Source: Bradyrhizobium sp. AS23.2
GTDB taxonomy: Bacteria > Pseudomonadota > Alphaproteobacteria > Rhizobiales > Xanthobacteraceae
DNA length: 39,113 bases
NCBI RefSeq assembly: GCF_001908185.1
Contig: NZ_LGHM01000132.1
Coordinates: 1-39,113, forward strand
Direction: 5' to 3'
The position numbers were made by a program, and so were the translations under genes. Below the pieces are notes generated by a model. That model saw only the letters and a list, made by a program, of their open reading frames with translations, was not told the origin of the DNA and did not search any database. Positions 21,765 to 30,397 of the stretch are shown here, piece by piece (position 1 is the stretch's first letter; each line of letters opens with the position of its first letter).

Positions 21765-23579
21765 ATGAACGATATGACCACCGGCGTCATCACGCAGCCG
21801 AAAGCCGCGCGCGCACCCTCGGCCTCGAAAATCTGGCTGAAGGCCATCGAGCTTACCGCGCGGATCGAGACGCTGCCAGGTCGCCTGTTCGCCGACGTCA
21901 TCGACGGCTGGGCGCAGCGCCAGCCCGATCGCGTCGCGTTGGTCATGGACGAAGCAACTCTCGACTACGACGGACTGTCGAAGAGGATCAACCGCTATGC
22001 GCGCTGGGCGCGTGCCGTCGGCGTAACCAGGGGCGACACCGTTGCCCTGATCATGCCGAACGGTATCGACTATGTCGCCGCCTGGCTCGGCATCAGCCGG
22101 GTCGGCGGCGTGGTGGCGCTGATCAACACCAAGCTCGTCGGGCAGTCGCTCGCGCACTGCATCGACGCCGCAAAGCCGTTTCACATCATCGTCGCGCACG
22201 AGTTGACGGAGATGCTGGACCGCGCATCGCCTTACCTGAAGACGAACCCAAAGATCTGGGTCCATGGCGATGCCCGCAGGGAACGCGCGATCGACGTCGC
22301 GCTCGCCGCACTCGCCGACGGCCCGCTCTCGCCCGAGGAGCATGGCAACGTCAGCATCGATGACCGTGCACTGCTGATCTACACCTCCGGCACCACGGGC
22401 CTGCCGAAGGCCGCCAGCATCAGCCACCGCCGCATCCTCAATTGGGGGTTCTGGTTCGCAGGCCTCACCGGCGCGACGCCGCAGGATCGTCTCTATGACT
22501 GCCTGCCGCTGTTCCACTCGGTCGGCGGCATTGTCGCGCCGTGCAGCATGCTGGCCGCCGGCGGCTCGGTGGTGATCGCGGAGAAATTCTCGGCCTCGAA
22601 TTTCTGGCCCGACATCGTGCGGCACGACTGCACGCTGTTCCAGTATATCGGCGAGCTCTGCCGCTACCTGCTCAAGGCGCCGCCGTCGGAATATGAGAAC
22701 CGCCATCGCCTGCGGCTCGTCTGCGGCAACGGCCTGCGCGGCGACATCTGGGAGGATTTCGAGTCGCGTTTCGCGATCCCCCGCATCCTCGAATTCTATG
22801 CGGCGACGGAAGGTAATTTCTCGCTGTTCAACGTCGAGGGGCAGGCGGGCGCGATCGGCCGCATCCCGCCGCTGCTGGCGCATCGTTTTCCCGCAAGTCT
22901 CGTCAAGCTCGATCCCGGCACAGGTGCGCCGCTGCGCAATGAAGAGGGTTTTTGCATCGCCTGCGCCCGCGGTGAGGCCGGCGAAGCCATCGGCCGCATC
23001 GGCACCGCGGACGAGGGCGGTGGTCGCTTCGAGGGCTACACCGATGCCGGCGAGACCGAGAAGAAGATCCTGCGCGACGTCTTCGCCAAGGGCGATGCCT
23101 GGTTCCGCACCGGCGATTTGATGCGGCTCGATGACAAGGCATTTTTTCATTTCGTCGATCGCATCGGCGATACCTTCCGCTGGAAGGGCGAGAACGTCGC
23201 GACGTCGGAGGTGAATGACGCGGTGCGCGATTTCACCGGTGTGATCGATGCCACCACCTACGGCGTCAGCATCCCCGGCGCCGACGGGCGCGCCGGCATG
23301 AGCGCGATCGTCGTGAACGAGGGTTTTGACATCGCCGCTCTGCCCGCGCATCTCGCGCAGCGCCTGCCGGTCTACGCGCGTCCCGTCTTCATCCGCATTT
23401 CGCGCGAGCTCGATGCGACCGAGACGTTCAAGCAGAAGAAGGGCGACCTCGCACGCGAAGGTTTTGATCCCGCCGCGATCTCAGATCCGTTGTTCATGCT
23501 TGACCCGAAATCCGGTGCCTATGTCGCGCTGGACTCGGGTACATGCGGACGAATCCTGGACGGCTCGATCAGACTTTAA
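21765..23579 (+). CDS. Fatty acyl-CoA synthetase, FATP/very-long-chain type
   Basis: ANL-superfamily ligase, 604 aa, activating a fatty acid to acyl-CoA through an acyl-adenylate. The AMP-binding P-loop is YTSGTTGLPKAAS (206-218). FYAATEGNFSLFNVEG is the FATP-type A5 motif, GDAWFRTGDLMRLDDKAFFHF the A7 region, and DRIGDTFRWKGENVATSEV the A8 hinge. ATETFKQKKGDLAREGFDP provides the C-terminal catalytic lysine region. The length and the FATP signature separate it from FadD. It is followed 148 nt later by an ACP, a second ligase and a reductase on the same strand, and may supply substrate to them. Confidence 0.92.
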   Translation: MNDMTTGVITQPKAARAPSASKIWLKAIELTARIETLPGRLFADVIDGWAQRQPDRVALVMDEATLDYDGLSKRINRYARWARAVGVTRGDTVALIMPNGIDYVAAWLGISRVGGVVALINTKLVGQSLAHCIDAAKPFHIIVAHELTEMLDRASPYLKTNPKIWVHGDARRERAIDVALAALADGPLSPEEHGNVSIDDRALLIYTSGTTGLPKAASISHRRILNWGFWFAGLTGATPQDRLYDCLPLFHSVGGIVAPCSMLAAGGSVVIAEKFSASNFWPDIVRHDCTLFQYIGELCRYLLKAPPSEYENRHRLRLVCGNGLRGDIWEDFESRFAIPRILEFYAATEGNFSLFNVEGQAGAIGRIPPLLAHRFPASLVKLDPGTGAPLRNEEGFCIACARGEAGEAIGRIGTADEGGGRFEGYTDAGETEKKILRDVFAKGDAWFRTGDLMRLDDKAFFHFVDRIGDTFRWKGENVATSEVNDAVRDFTGVIDATTYGVSIPGADGRAGMSAIVVNEGFDIAALPAHLAQRLPVYARPVFIRISRELDATETFKQKKGDLAREGFDPAAISDPLFMLDPKSGAYVALDSGTCGRILDGSIRL

Positions 23580-23727
23580 CCGCACGAAAATGCGGAGATA
23601 GATCCAATTTTATCTGAATTGTCCAAGAAGCCATTTACCTCTGTCGGGTAAACAACACGGGCCATGGGGAGGCGGTCATCAAGAGCCGCCGCAATACGAA
23701 CAGTCGATAACAAGAAGCGAGCCAGCC

Positions 23728-23973
23728 ATGTCGGTAAAGTCTAAGGTTATTGAAGCGATCAGGCAGATCGCCAAAGAGCAGCACGTCACGCTTCCTGAAC
23801 TCTCGGACGATCTGTCCCTGCACGAGACGGGCTTCGACTCGCTCGCCTTCGCGATCCTGGTCGCGCGCCTCGAAGACGAGACCGGCGTCGACCCATTCAC
23901 CATTTCCGAGGACGCAGCGTTCCCCGCCACCGTGGGCGATTTCGTGCGGGCCTACGAAAATGTCCCCGCGTGA
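23728..23973 (+). CDS. Acyl carrier protein
   Basis: Acidic helical 81-aa carrier. The phosphopantetheine attachment site is Ser38 in ETGFDSLAFAILVARLEDE, a standard DSL motif. It is shorter and more divergent than housekeeping AcpP, so it is probably a dedicated carrier for this locus. The last 14 nt overlap the start of the downstream ligase, giving tight coupling. A GGCGG / CCGCC inverted repeat lies in the 148-nt gap before it. Confidence 0.9.
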   Translation: MSVKSKVIEAIRQIAKEQHVTLPELSDDLSLHETGFDSLAFAILVARLEDETGVDPFTISEDAAFPATVGDFVRAYENVPA

Positions 23974-25342
23974 GATCTTTGCGCTCCGCGACCATCTCGG
24001 CGCGGAGCTGAGGGGCCGCACGCTGTCCGATGCGCACCATGTCGTGTCGCTGACGGATATCCTCTCGCAGACGGTCCTGGGCGGCCGCCTGCGCGAATTG
24101 TCCGGCCGCGCGGTCCTGCTGAAATTGTCCGATCAGCTTCGGTCCGGCCTTGCCATGATCGAGCTCGATGGCATCGCCCGTCGCATGCTGCTGTGTCCAC
24201 CGGATCTCAATCCGGCGCATCTCAACGCGTTGATCGCGGATGCCGGGATCGATGCCGTCGTCACCGACGAACCCGGTCGCTGGGCCGATACCGGCATCGC
24301 GCTGGTTGTCACCGCGCAATTGCCTCCCGAAGCCGCTGTGCCGGCCAAGACCGAGCGCGCCACCGAATGGCTGATGCTCACTTCGGGCACCTTAGGCCTA
24401 CCGAAAATCGTTGGCCATACCTTGGAAGCGCTCACGGGCGCCATCGTCGCCGAAGGTCCTGCGAGGGGACCCGCGCCAGTATGGGCGACGTTCTACGACA
24501 TCCGGCGCTATGGCGGCCTGCAGATCTTCCTCCGCGCCGTTCTCTCCGGCGGCTCGATGGTATTGTCGGACCCGCACGAGGCGCTCGCCGATCACGTCGC
24601 ACGGCTGAATGCGCGCGCGGTCTCACACATCTCCGGCACCCCCTCGCACTGGCGCAAACTGCTGATGAGCGGCTCGGCCGCGAAGTTTGCGCCGCGCTAT
24701 GTCCGCCTCTCCGGCGAGATCGCCGACCAGGCCGTGCTCGACGGCCTGAAGGCGGCATTCCCGAACTCTTCCGTTGGGCACGCCTATGCCTCGACCGAGG
24801 CCGGCGTCGGCTTCGCAGTCAATGACGGGCTCGAAGGCTTCCCGGCCGACTATCTCGGCAACCGCAATGGCGTCGAGATGAAGGTCGTCGACGGCTCGCT
24901 GCGCATCCGCTCGACGCGCACGGCGCACGCCTACATTGGCCGCGCCGCCGCCGCGCTCACCGATGATGACGGGTTTGTCGACAGCGGCGACATCGTCGAA
25001 TTGCGCGGCGACCGTTACTATTTCGTGGGCCGCCGCGGCGGCATCATCAATATCGGCGGGCTAAAGGTTCATCCCGAGGAGATCGAGGCGGTGATCAACC
25101 GCCATCCCGACGTGCGGATGTCGCGGGCCAAATCGCGCCGCAGCCCGATCACCGGCGGCATCGTCGTCGCCGACGTGATCCTCGCCGACGGTACCGATCC
25201 GGCGCGGGCGAAGGAGATCCGCGACCAGATCCTGGATCAGTGTCGCGCGCAGCTCGCCTCGCACAAGGTGCCGGCGGTGATCCGCTTCGTCGAGGCGCTC
25301 GACGTCACTCCGGCCGGCAAACTGGCGCGCACCGATGCATAA
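23960..25342 (+). CDS. AMP-binding (ANL) ligase, probable acyl-ACP loading enzyme
   Basis: A 460-aa adenylate-forming enzyme. The P-loop reads LTSGTLGLPKIVGHT (140-154; the second Thr of the usual TSGTTG is Leu). HAYASTEAGVGF is the A5 motif, DDDGFVDSGDIVE the A7, GRRGGIINIGGLKVHPEEIE the A8 hinge, and PAGKLARTD holds the catalytic lysine, Lys454. It is shorter at the N-terminus than acyl-CoA synthetases. The 14-nt overlap with the ACP gene suggests that it loads an acid onto that ACP; this is inference. The frame is open further upstream, but the ATG at 23960 is the first start consistent with the family. Its stop overlaps the SDR gene. Confidence 0.85.
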   Translation: MSPREIFALRDHLGAELRGRTLSDAHHVVSLTDILSQTVLGGRLRELSGRAVLLKLSDQLRSGLAMIELDGIARRMLLCPPDLNPAHLNALIADAGIDAVVTDEPGRWADTGIALVVTAQLPPEAAVPAKTERATEWLMLTSGTLGLPKIVGHTLEALTGAIVAEGPARGPAPVWATFYDIRRYGGLQIFLRAVLSGGSMVLSDPHEALADHVARLNARAVSHISGTPSHWRKLLMSGSAAKFAPRYVRLSGEIADQAVLDGLKAAFPNSSVGHAYASTEAGVGFAVNDGLEGFPADYLGNRNGVEMKVVDGSLRIRSTRTAHAYIGRAAAALTDDDGFVDSGDIVELRGDRYYFVGRRGGIINIGGLKVHPEEIEAVINRHPDVRMSRAKSRRSPITGGIVVADVILADGTDPARAKEIRDQILDQCRAQLASHKVPAVIRFVEALDVTPAGKLARTDA

Positions 25343-26057
25343 TGTCCTCGTCACCGGCGGCAGCCGCGGCATCGGCCTTGCGATCGGCAAGCGCCTTGTT
25401 GGCGCCGGCTACAACGTGATCGCGGCCGCGCGGCGCGAGAGCGACGAGCTCAAGGCGGCCATTGCCGAGGCCGAGGGCCGCCTGCATTTCCGTGCCTGCG
25501 ACCTCGCGGTGATCGATGCGATTCCGGCCTTCGCCAAGCTCGTTCGCGATGAGTTCGGCGCGATCTACGGCCTCGTCAACAATGCCGGCCTCGGCACCGA
25601 AGGCCTGCTCGCAACCATGCACAATTCCGAGATCGAGGCGCTGGTGCAACTCAACGTGCTGTCGCCGATCATCCTCACCAAATACGTCGCGCGGCAGATG
25701 ATGGCCGATGGCGCCGGCCGCATCATCAACATCTCCTCGATCATCGCCACCACCGGCTATAACGGTCTCTCGGTCTATGGCGCGACCAAGGCCGCCGCGA
25801 CCGGCTTCACCCGTTCGCTCGCGCGCGAGGTCGGCAAGCTCGGCATCACTGTGAACGCGATCGCGCCAGGCTTCATCGATACCGAGCTCACGCACAATCT
25901 CTCCGACGAGGGTCGCAAGCGCATCGCCGGCCGCAGCGCGCTGCGCCGTCTGCCGGAAACGGACGATGTCGCGCGCATGGTGGAATATCTCCTGGGGGAG
26001 GGCGGCCGCAACGTGACCGGCACCGTGTTCACGGTCGACGCGGGCAACACGGCGTAA
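25335..26057 (+). CDS. SDR-family reductase, FabG-like 3-oxoacyl-ACP reductase
   Basis: Classical short-chain dehydrogenase, 240 aa. TGGSRGIG (7-14) binds NAD(P); NNAG is at 82-85. The catalytic set is Ser135, Tyr148 and Lys152 in the ISSIIATTGYNGLSVYGATK region, and the C-terminal VTGTVFTVDAGNTA matches FabG proteins. The start overlaps the ligase stop by 8 nt. In this setting the likely substrate is a 3-oxoacyl group on the locus ACP. No ketosynthase is encoded alongside, so the keto substrate would have to come from elsewhere. Confidence 0.9.
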   Translation: MHNVLVTGGSRGIGLAIGKRLVGAGYNVIAAARRESDELKAAIAEAEGRLHFRACDLAVIDAIPAFAKLVRDEFGAIYGLVNNAGLGTEGLLATMHNSEIEALVQLNVLSPIILTKYVARQMMADGAGRIINISSIIATTGYNGLSVYGATKAAATGFTRSLAREVGKLGITVNAIAPGFIDTELTHNLSDEGRKRIAGRSALRRLPETDDVARMVEYLLGEGGRNVTGTVFTVDAGNTA

Positions 26058-26085
26058 GCGGTACTCTGCAGCCACCATTGCGTTG

Positions 26086-26112
26086 ATCCGGCCCAATGAC
26101 ATTTAGCCGGAT
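26086..26112 (+). terminator. Possible terminator of the synthetase-ACP-ligase-SDR block
   Basis: Stem ATCCGGC / GCCGGAT with a 13-nt loop, 29 nt after the SDR stop codon, followed by TTGGT. The T-tract is poor, so support is moderate. Confidence 0.4.
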
Positions 26113-26183
26113 TTGGTCGTAAGATGCCCCGCAATCGATTGGGTTACGTCAATCGATCTGCCCTAATCGACAGGGTGCAGTCC

Positions 26184-26393
26184 ATGACCACGCCAGACAT
26201 GACCGCCTCAGGCCCAGGTCGTACCGAGCAATCGCGCGCGGAGCCGGGCGACATCCACTGCCCGCCGATGGCGCATCAGAATTCCGGCGGCCACGGCTAC
26301 GAGATGTATCCGCAGCAATTCGTTCGGCTGGTCGGCTGTCACGACGCGTCTTTGGATGCTCTGCGCAAGCGTCAGGACGAGAAGCTGCACTAG
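26184..26393 (+). CDS. Small hypothetical protein (69 aa)
   Basis: A polar protein without membrane segment or signal. The C-terminal half reads IHCPPMAHQNSGGHGYEMYP and then QQFVRLVGCHDASLDALRKR, with two Cys and several His that could bind metal. The start at 26184 follows CAGGGTGCAG; an in-frame ATG at 26124 has no better ribosome site. I recognise no family. Its composition and third-position GC fit a real gene, but that is a judgement by eye. Confidence 0.5.
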   Translation: MTTPDMTASGPGRTEQSRAEPGDIHCPPMAHQNSGGHGYEMYPQQFVRLVGCHDASLDALRKRQDEKLH

Positions 26394-26492
26394 AGCCAAT
26401 TCCGTTCGGATGGAATCGGAACGGGGCTATAGATACTTGCTTTGACGCGTTCTCTTGATGCGAACCGGTACCCACCTCGCTCGAAAACGCTC
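26392..26492. repeat. Dispersed alphaproteobacterial extragenic repeat
   Basis: Contains CCGTTCGGATGGAATCGGAACGG (an inverted repeat) followed by a TTTGACGCGTTCTC stretch and then GCGAACCGGTACCCACC and TCGCTCGAAAACGCT. This order is that of a repeat I know from many Rhizobiales intergenic regions. It fills the gap between the small hypothetical gene and the convergent ribbon-helix-helix-like gene. Confidence 0.6.
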
Positions 26493-26501
26493 CAGGCGCG
26501 T

Positions 26502-26888
26502 TCACGACCGATGCTTCGCTAGGTCAATCCGTTCGTGTGAGAATTCCGGCGGCCCCTCGGTGAGGCGGCGGATACGGCGCTCGCGTTCGTCGGCCGGCAA
26601 GGCGGGATCGAGCAGCGCCGCGAGCTCGTGCGCCGCGAGCTCCTCGATCCTGCTGGCGCCCGAGGCGATCGGGTGCGCTGACGTGAGTGCCGGGGGCGCG
26701 ATCCTGAGGCCCAGCTCGACCAGCTTGCAGATCGCATCGGAGCGCGACAGGTGATGGGCTTCGGCCCAGGCATCGACGGCCGCGGTCAGCCCTTCCGGCA
26801 TCTTGACCGCGCTGACCGGATCGCGCCTCGTGCGCCGCCGCACCGGAGCGGTGGAGCCCTTGTCGCCGAGGTCGGACACTTCGATCAT
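26502..26888 (-). CDS. Possible ribbon-helix-helix (CopG-like) protein
   Basis: A 128-aa cytosolic protein. After a basic N-terminus (RRRTRRDP), VSAVKMPEGLTAAVDAWAEA followed by HHLSRSDAICKLVELGL (about 25-61) has the strand-helix-helix spacing of CopG/Arc-type DNA-binding domains. The C-terminal half is acidic-helical (RIEELAAHELAALLDPALPA). There is no adjacent toxin gene, so an antitoxin role is not supported. The ATG at 26888 follows a G-rich stretch (GGGGGTACGCGGG). It is divergent from the DUF3095 gene. Confidence 0.6.
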   Translation of the reverse strand: MIEVSDLGDKGSTAPVRRRTRRDPVSAVKMPEGLTAAVDAWAEAHHLSRSDAICKLVELGLRIAPPALTSAHPIASGASRIEELAAHELAALLDPALPADERERRIRRLTEGPPEFSHERIDLAKHRS

Positions 26889-27100
26889 CCCGCGTACCCC
26901 CTGGAACCAACTCGATCATAGTCGCTCTTCCGTCCCTGGCATTTGATGCCGATCAATGATCGGCTGCGGCATTGCAGCGCGCCTCATCTTGTTGTCCGGG
27001 CCGGTTTCGGCCAATGATTGAGAGGGCGCGCCGGCCGACGAACCCGGATCGATCCTGCTACGTATTTCGAACGCGCGTCCCAACCATCCGGCATCAACCA

Positions 27101-28246
27101 ATGACATCAGGCGAATCCTATTACGGCGGCATTCCGGTCTTTCGCGGCTTCGCCAGCCTGATGGACCCCGTGCTCTATTCGCCGCTCCCGGAGGACTGGA
27201 GCATCGGCGTCGCTGACATCGTCGATTCCACCAAGGCGATCGCGGCGCAGCGTTACAAGGCGGTCAACATGGCCGGTGCCGCAGTGATCGCGTCCGTGAC
27301 CAACGCGCTGGAGGGGCGAGAATTCCCCTTCGTGTTCGGCGGCGACGGCGCGAGCTTTGCGGTCGCGCCTCGCGATGTCGAGGCCGCCCGCGAGGCCCTT
27401 GCCGCGACCGCGACCTGGGTACGGGAAGGTCTCGATCTGAAGATGCGCGTTGCGCTGGTGCCGGTGAACGCTATCCGCGCGCATGGCCTTGACGTGCGTG
27501 TCGCGCGCTTCGGTCCGTCGGCCAATCTATCCTATGCGATGTTCTCCGGCGGCGGGCTCGCCTGGGCTGACGCCGCGATGAAGTGCGGCGAGTTTGCGGT
27601 CGCGGAAGCGCCCGCTGGCACGCAGCCCGATCTCTCCGGCCTGTCCTGCCGCTTCGAGGTGATTCCGGCTTCGCGCGGCCTGATCCTGTCGGTGCTGGTG
27701 ATGCCGGCGCGCGGCGCCGACCCGCTGGCCTTTCGCAAGGTGATCGAGGACGTCATCCACCTCGTCGAGCGCAGCCCGGATGGCGCCCGCCCGGTGCCGC
27801 CGCAGGGACCGCCGCTGAAATGGCCGCCGCAGGGGCTGGACTATGAGGCTCGCACCAGGCGCGGTGGTTCGCTGTTCATGCGACGTGCCAGCGTGCTGGC
27901 CTACACGCTGTTCGTCTATCTGATCATGCGTTTCGACCTCAAGGTCGGCGGTTTCGCGCCGAAGCTCTACAAGCGCCAGTTGGTCGAGAATTCCGACTTC
28001 CGAAAGTACGACGATGGCCTGCGCATGATCCTCGACTGCACGCCCGAGCTCGAGCGCGCCCTCAGCGATCGTCTCGTATCGGCTGCGCGCGACGGCATCG
28101 TACGCTACGGGCTCCATCGGCAGGATGCCGCGATGATGACCTGCTTCACGCCGTCGGCATTGCGCAGCGACCATGTTCACTTCATCGATGGTGCGCGGGG
28201 AGGCTACGCCTCGGCCGCAACGGCATTGAAGGCGATGATGACGTAA
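27101..28246 (+). CDS. DUF3095 protein, class III nucleotide-cyclase-like
   Basis: A 381-aa protein of the DUF3095 family, sometimes labelled adenylate cyclase. The N-terminal 230 residues look like a class III cyclase core: GVADIVDSTKAIAA (36-49) carries two metal-ligand-type Asp residues (39 and 42, although cyclases usually have D-x3-F/S-T), and FVFGGDGASFAV (77-88) matches the beta-hairpin GDG motif. A hydrophobic stretch, VLAYTLFVYLIMRF (about 268-281), precedes a C-terminal part of unknown fold ending in HFIDGARGGYASAATALK. Catalytic activity is unproven. The ATG at 27101 is preferred because the upstream frame lacks family-like sequence; the ribosome site is weak. Confidence 0.75.
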   Translation: MTSGESYYGGIPVFRGFASLMDPVLYSPLPEDWSIGVADIVDSTKAIAAQRYKAVNMAGAAVIASVTNALEGREFPFVFGGDGASFAVAPRDVEAAREALAATATWVREGLDLKMRVALVPVNAIRAHGLDVRVARFGPSANLSYAMFSGGGLAWADAAMKCGEFAVAEAPAGTQPDLSGLSCRFEVIPASRGLILSVLVMPARGADPLAFRKVIEDVIHLVERSPDGARPVPPQGPPLKWPPQGLDYEARTRRGGSLFMRRASVLAYTLFVYLIMRFDLKVGGFAPKLYKRQLVENSDFRKYDDGLRMILDCTPELERALSDRLVSAARDGIVRYGLHRQDAAMMTCFTPSALRSDHVHFIDGARGGYASAATALKAMMT

Positions 28247-28255
28247 CGCCACTTT

Positions 28256-28393
28256 CGTGCCCCGGACGCAGCGCAGCACCCTCGGCGATGCGAAGCATCG
28301 TCCGGAGTGATGCGCTGCAGAGCCGGGGCCCATCGCAGCGTGGGTCCCGGCTCTGCGCAGCGTCACTACGTGCCGCAGCGCGTCCGGGACACG
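28256..28393. repeat. Extragenic palindrome (CGTGYCCCGGACGC family), copy 2
   Basis: Outer arms CGTGCCCCGGACGC and GCGTCCGGGACACG, inner AGAGCCGGGGCCC / GGGTCCCGGCTCT. Same family as 4041-4156. It separates the convergent DUF3095 and DUF2147 genes, and no other feature is seen in the gap. Confidence 0.8.
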
Positions 28394-28406
28394 AGAAGTC
28401 AGAATC

Positions 28407-28847
28407 TCAGCGCCCCGCGCGCGTCCAGATCTCGCCGCCGCAGAGCGCGCCGACGCAGCCTTCGACCCGCAGCGAGTCTGCGCCGCTCACGGTGACGCTG
28501 CTCGCATAGGTGCTGCCATCGTCGGCATTGTAGATCTGGCCCGACCATTTGCTTGGACCGGACGGCTGCATACCGCTGAACAACGGCAAGCCAATCATCG
28601 GACGCCTGGCGAGCGCGGGATTGGGGTTTTTGCTGTCGGTGGCCGGCTGGCCGGTCGCGGTGTCGTACGGTTCGCGCAGCCAGACGATGACGCCGCAGAT
28701 GCCGCCTCCGCATTTGCTGATCTTCACGCGCGCGTCGCCCGCCTGGGTGAGCCAGGTGCCGCTGGCATCGGCGCTCTGTGCATGCGCGGCAGTCGCGCCA
28801 GACAGCGCAGCCAGGACGACGGAGAGGATGGCGAATCGGTTGAACAT
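28407..28847 (-). CDS. DUF2147 exported protein
   Basis: A 146-aa exported protein. The signal peptide covers about 1-23 (FAILSVVLAALSGATAAHAQ). The mature part follows the DUF2147 pattern: SGTWLTQAGDARVKISKCGG, GICGVIVWLREPYD, DSKNPNPALARRPMIGLPLF, WSGQIYNADDGSTYAS and VEGCVGALCGGEIWTR. The paired cysteines probably form disulfides in a small lipocalin-like barrel; the ligand is unknown. It is third on the minus strand after the GNAT and MATE genes, with gaps of about 80 nt, so the three may form an operon. Confidence 0.88.
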   Translation of the reverse strand: MFNRFAILSVVLAALSGATAAHAQSADASGTWLTQAGDARVKISKCGGGICGVIVWLREPYDTATGQPATDSKNPNPALARRPMIGLPLFSGMQPSGPSKWSGQIYNADDGSTYASSVTVSGADSLRVEGCVGALCGGEIWTRAGR

Positions 28848-28928
28848 GGAGAGGGCCCCGAAAATGGAGGCGCCTCCATAGCAGCCCAGCAGGATAGTGC
28901 AACGCCGGCTGGAATCACATTCCTGCGC

Positions 28929-30314
28929 TCATTTGCCCCAGCGGACGAAGGCGACCGAGGCTGCCGTCGAGAGCCCGAACACGACCATTGCGCCGCCGAC
29001 CAGCGCGAACAAGGTCCATGCCGGCGCCTGCGCCATGACGAGGCTGATACCCCCGATGGCGACGATCAGAAGCCGCGCCGTGGAGGCCAGCACCGGTCCG
29101 CCGACGCGAGCCGCGCCTTGCGAGGAGAAGTACAACGATACGCCGATGCCGAAGAACACGAAGGCCGGGCCGGCCCAGTGGAAATAGCTGTGTGCCGCGG
29201 CGGTGACGCCGGGGTCCCGGGTGAAGAGCGAGACCCACAGCGACGGATCGAGCGCGATGACGAGGCCGATCAGGCCGACCGTGAGGCCGGATGCTGCGGC
29301 AGCCGTCCAGGCGACGCGCCGCGCGCGCTTCATTTGTCCCGCACCGATCGCCATGCCGACCATCGGCACCGAGGCGATGCCGAAGGCGAAGGTGATCGGG
29401 ATCAGCAAGAATTCCAGCCGCGAGCCGATGCCATAGCCGGCCAGCATCTCGGTCCCGAAGGTTGCAAGGATCTTGGTGAAGATCAGAATGGTGAGCACGG
29501 TCTGGAGCGGCGACAGGCAGGCCACCGCGCCGACCTTGAGGATGTCGAAGAACATCGCGCGCTCGAAATGGAATGCGCGGAAATTCAGCGGCAGCTGGCT
29601 GCGGCCCGACAGGAGATACCAGAGGAAGAAGATCGCGGCGCAGGTGAACGCAATCAACTGGCCGGAGGCGACGCCGGGCATGCCGAATTGCGGAACGCCG
29701 AACAGGCCGAGCCCAAGCGTGCCGCCGAGCGCGACCTGCACCAGGCTCGCCCCGATCAGCGTCATCGACGGCAGGCGCATGTCGCCGGTGCCGCGGATTA
29801 CCGAGGCCAGCGTGTTGACGAGCCAGATCGCGATGGCGCCGGAGAACAGCACCTGCGAATAACCGCAGGCCTCCTCGAGCACGCGCTCGCGTCCGCCGAG
29901 CAGCGTGAAGAATGCGCGGCCGAAGACGAGCATCATAACCGTGAAGAACAGCCCACCGCTGAGGCCGATGATGGCGGCATGCAGCGCCAGCGTCGCGGCG
30001 CGGTCACGTTTCCCGGCGCCCAGCGCCCGGCTGATCGCCGAGGAGACGCCGCCGCCCATCGCGCCCGCGCTCATCATCTGCGTCAGCATCGCGAACGGAA
30101 ACACCAGCGCGATCGCAGCGAGCGGGACGGTGCCGAGCCGGCCGATATAGGATGTCTCGGCGATCGCAACCAGCGTGCTACCGACCATCGCGATCATGTT
30201 GGGGATCGCCAGACGCAGCAGCGTCGGCAGGATCGGCGCCGTGAGCAGGCCGGCGATGGGGGAGGCGACCGGGGCACGCGGCGGCGCGGCGTCTGCGGAG
30301 GCGTCGATCGTCAT
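28929..30314 (-). CDS. MATE-family efflux transporter
   Basis: Twelve-span inner-membrane exporter of the MATE family, 461 aa, expected to use a H+ or Na+ gradient to expel cationic drugs or metabolites. Recognisable parts are LLRLAIPNMIAMVGSTLVAI followed by AETSYIGRLGTVPLAAIALV (TM1-2), GGGVSSAISRALGAGKRDRA (TM2-3 loop) and the pseudo-symmetric second half starting near LLIPITFAFGIASVPMVGMA. It lies between the GNAT and DUF2147 genes on the same strand. The substrate is not predictable. Confidence 0.93.
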   Translation of the reverse strand: MTIDASADAAPPRAPVASPIAGLLTAPILPTLLRLAIPNMIAMVGSTLVAIAETSYIGRLGTVPLAAIALVFPFAMLTQMMSAGAMGGGVSSAISRALGAGKRDRAATLALHAAIIGLSGGLFFTVMMLVFGRAFFTLLGGRERVLEEACGYSQVLFSGAIAIWLVNTLASVIRGTGDMRLPSMTLIGASLVQVALGGTLGLGLFGVPQFGMPGVASGQLIAFTCAAIFFLWYLLSGRSQLPLNFRAFHFERAMFFDILKVGAVACLSPLQTVLTILIFTKILATFGTEMLAGYGIGSRLEFLLIPITFAFGIASVPMVGMAIGAGQMKRARRVAWTAAAASGLTVGLIGLVIALDPSLWVSLFTRDPGVTAAAHSYFHWAGPAFVFFGIGVSLYFSSQGAARVGGPVLASTARLLIVAIGGISLVMAQAPAWTLFALVGGAMVVFGLSTAASVAFVRWGK

Positions 30315-30397
30315 GTCTCACCGGGTGGAATATTGGATGATGATCGACATATTACAGGGCGCCGCACTCCCGCGCCAACCCTCGCCTCACGCGGGGC

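Noticed and set aside
21453..23351. A 632-codon open frame antisense to the acyl-CoA synthetase.
   Set aside because: Covers two divergent real genes and the promoter region between them; composition is of a shadow frame.
26418..26445. GGAAC in the 26392-26492 repeat as an EcfG promoter.
   Set aside because: No CGTT or GTT at 16-17 nt spacing, and no plus-strand gene follows.
26502..26888. Toxin-antitoxin module suggested by the ribbon-helix-helix-like protein.
   Set aside because: No adjacent toxin-sized gene in operon; the neighbours are a convergent small gene and a divergent DUF3095 gene.
26902..26930. GGAAC upstream of the DUF3095 gene.
   Set aside because: No GTT at the required distance and about 180 nt from the start codon.
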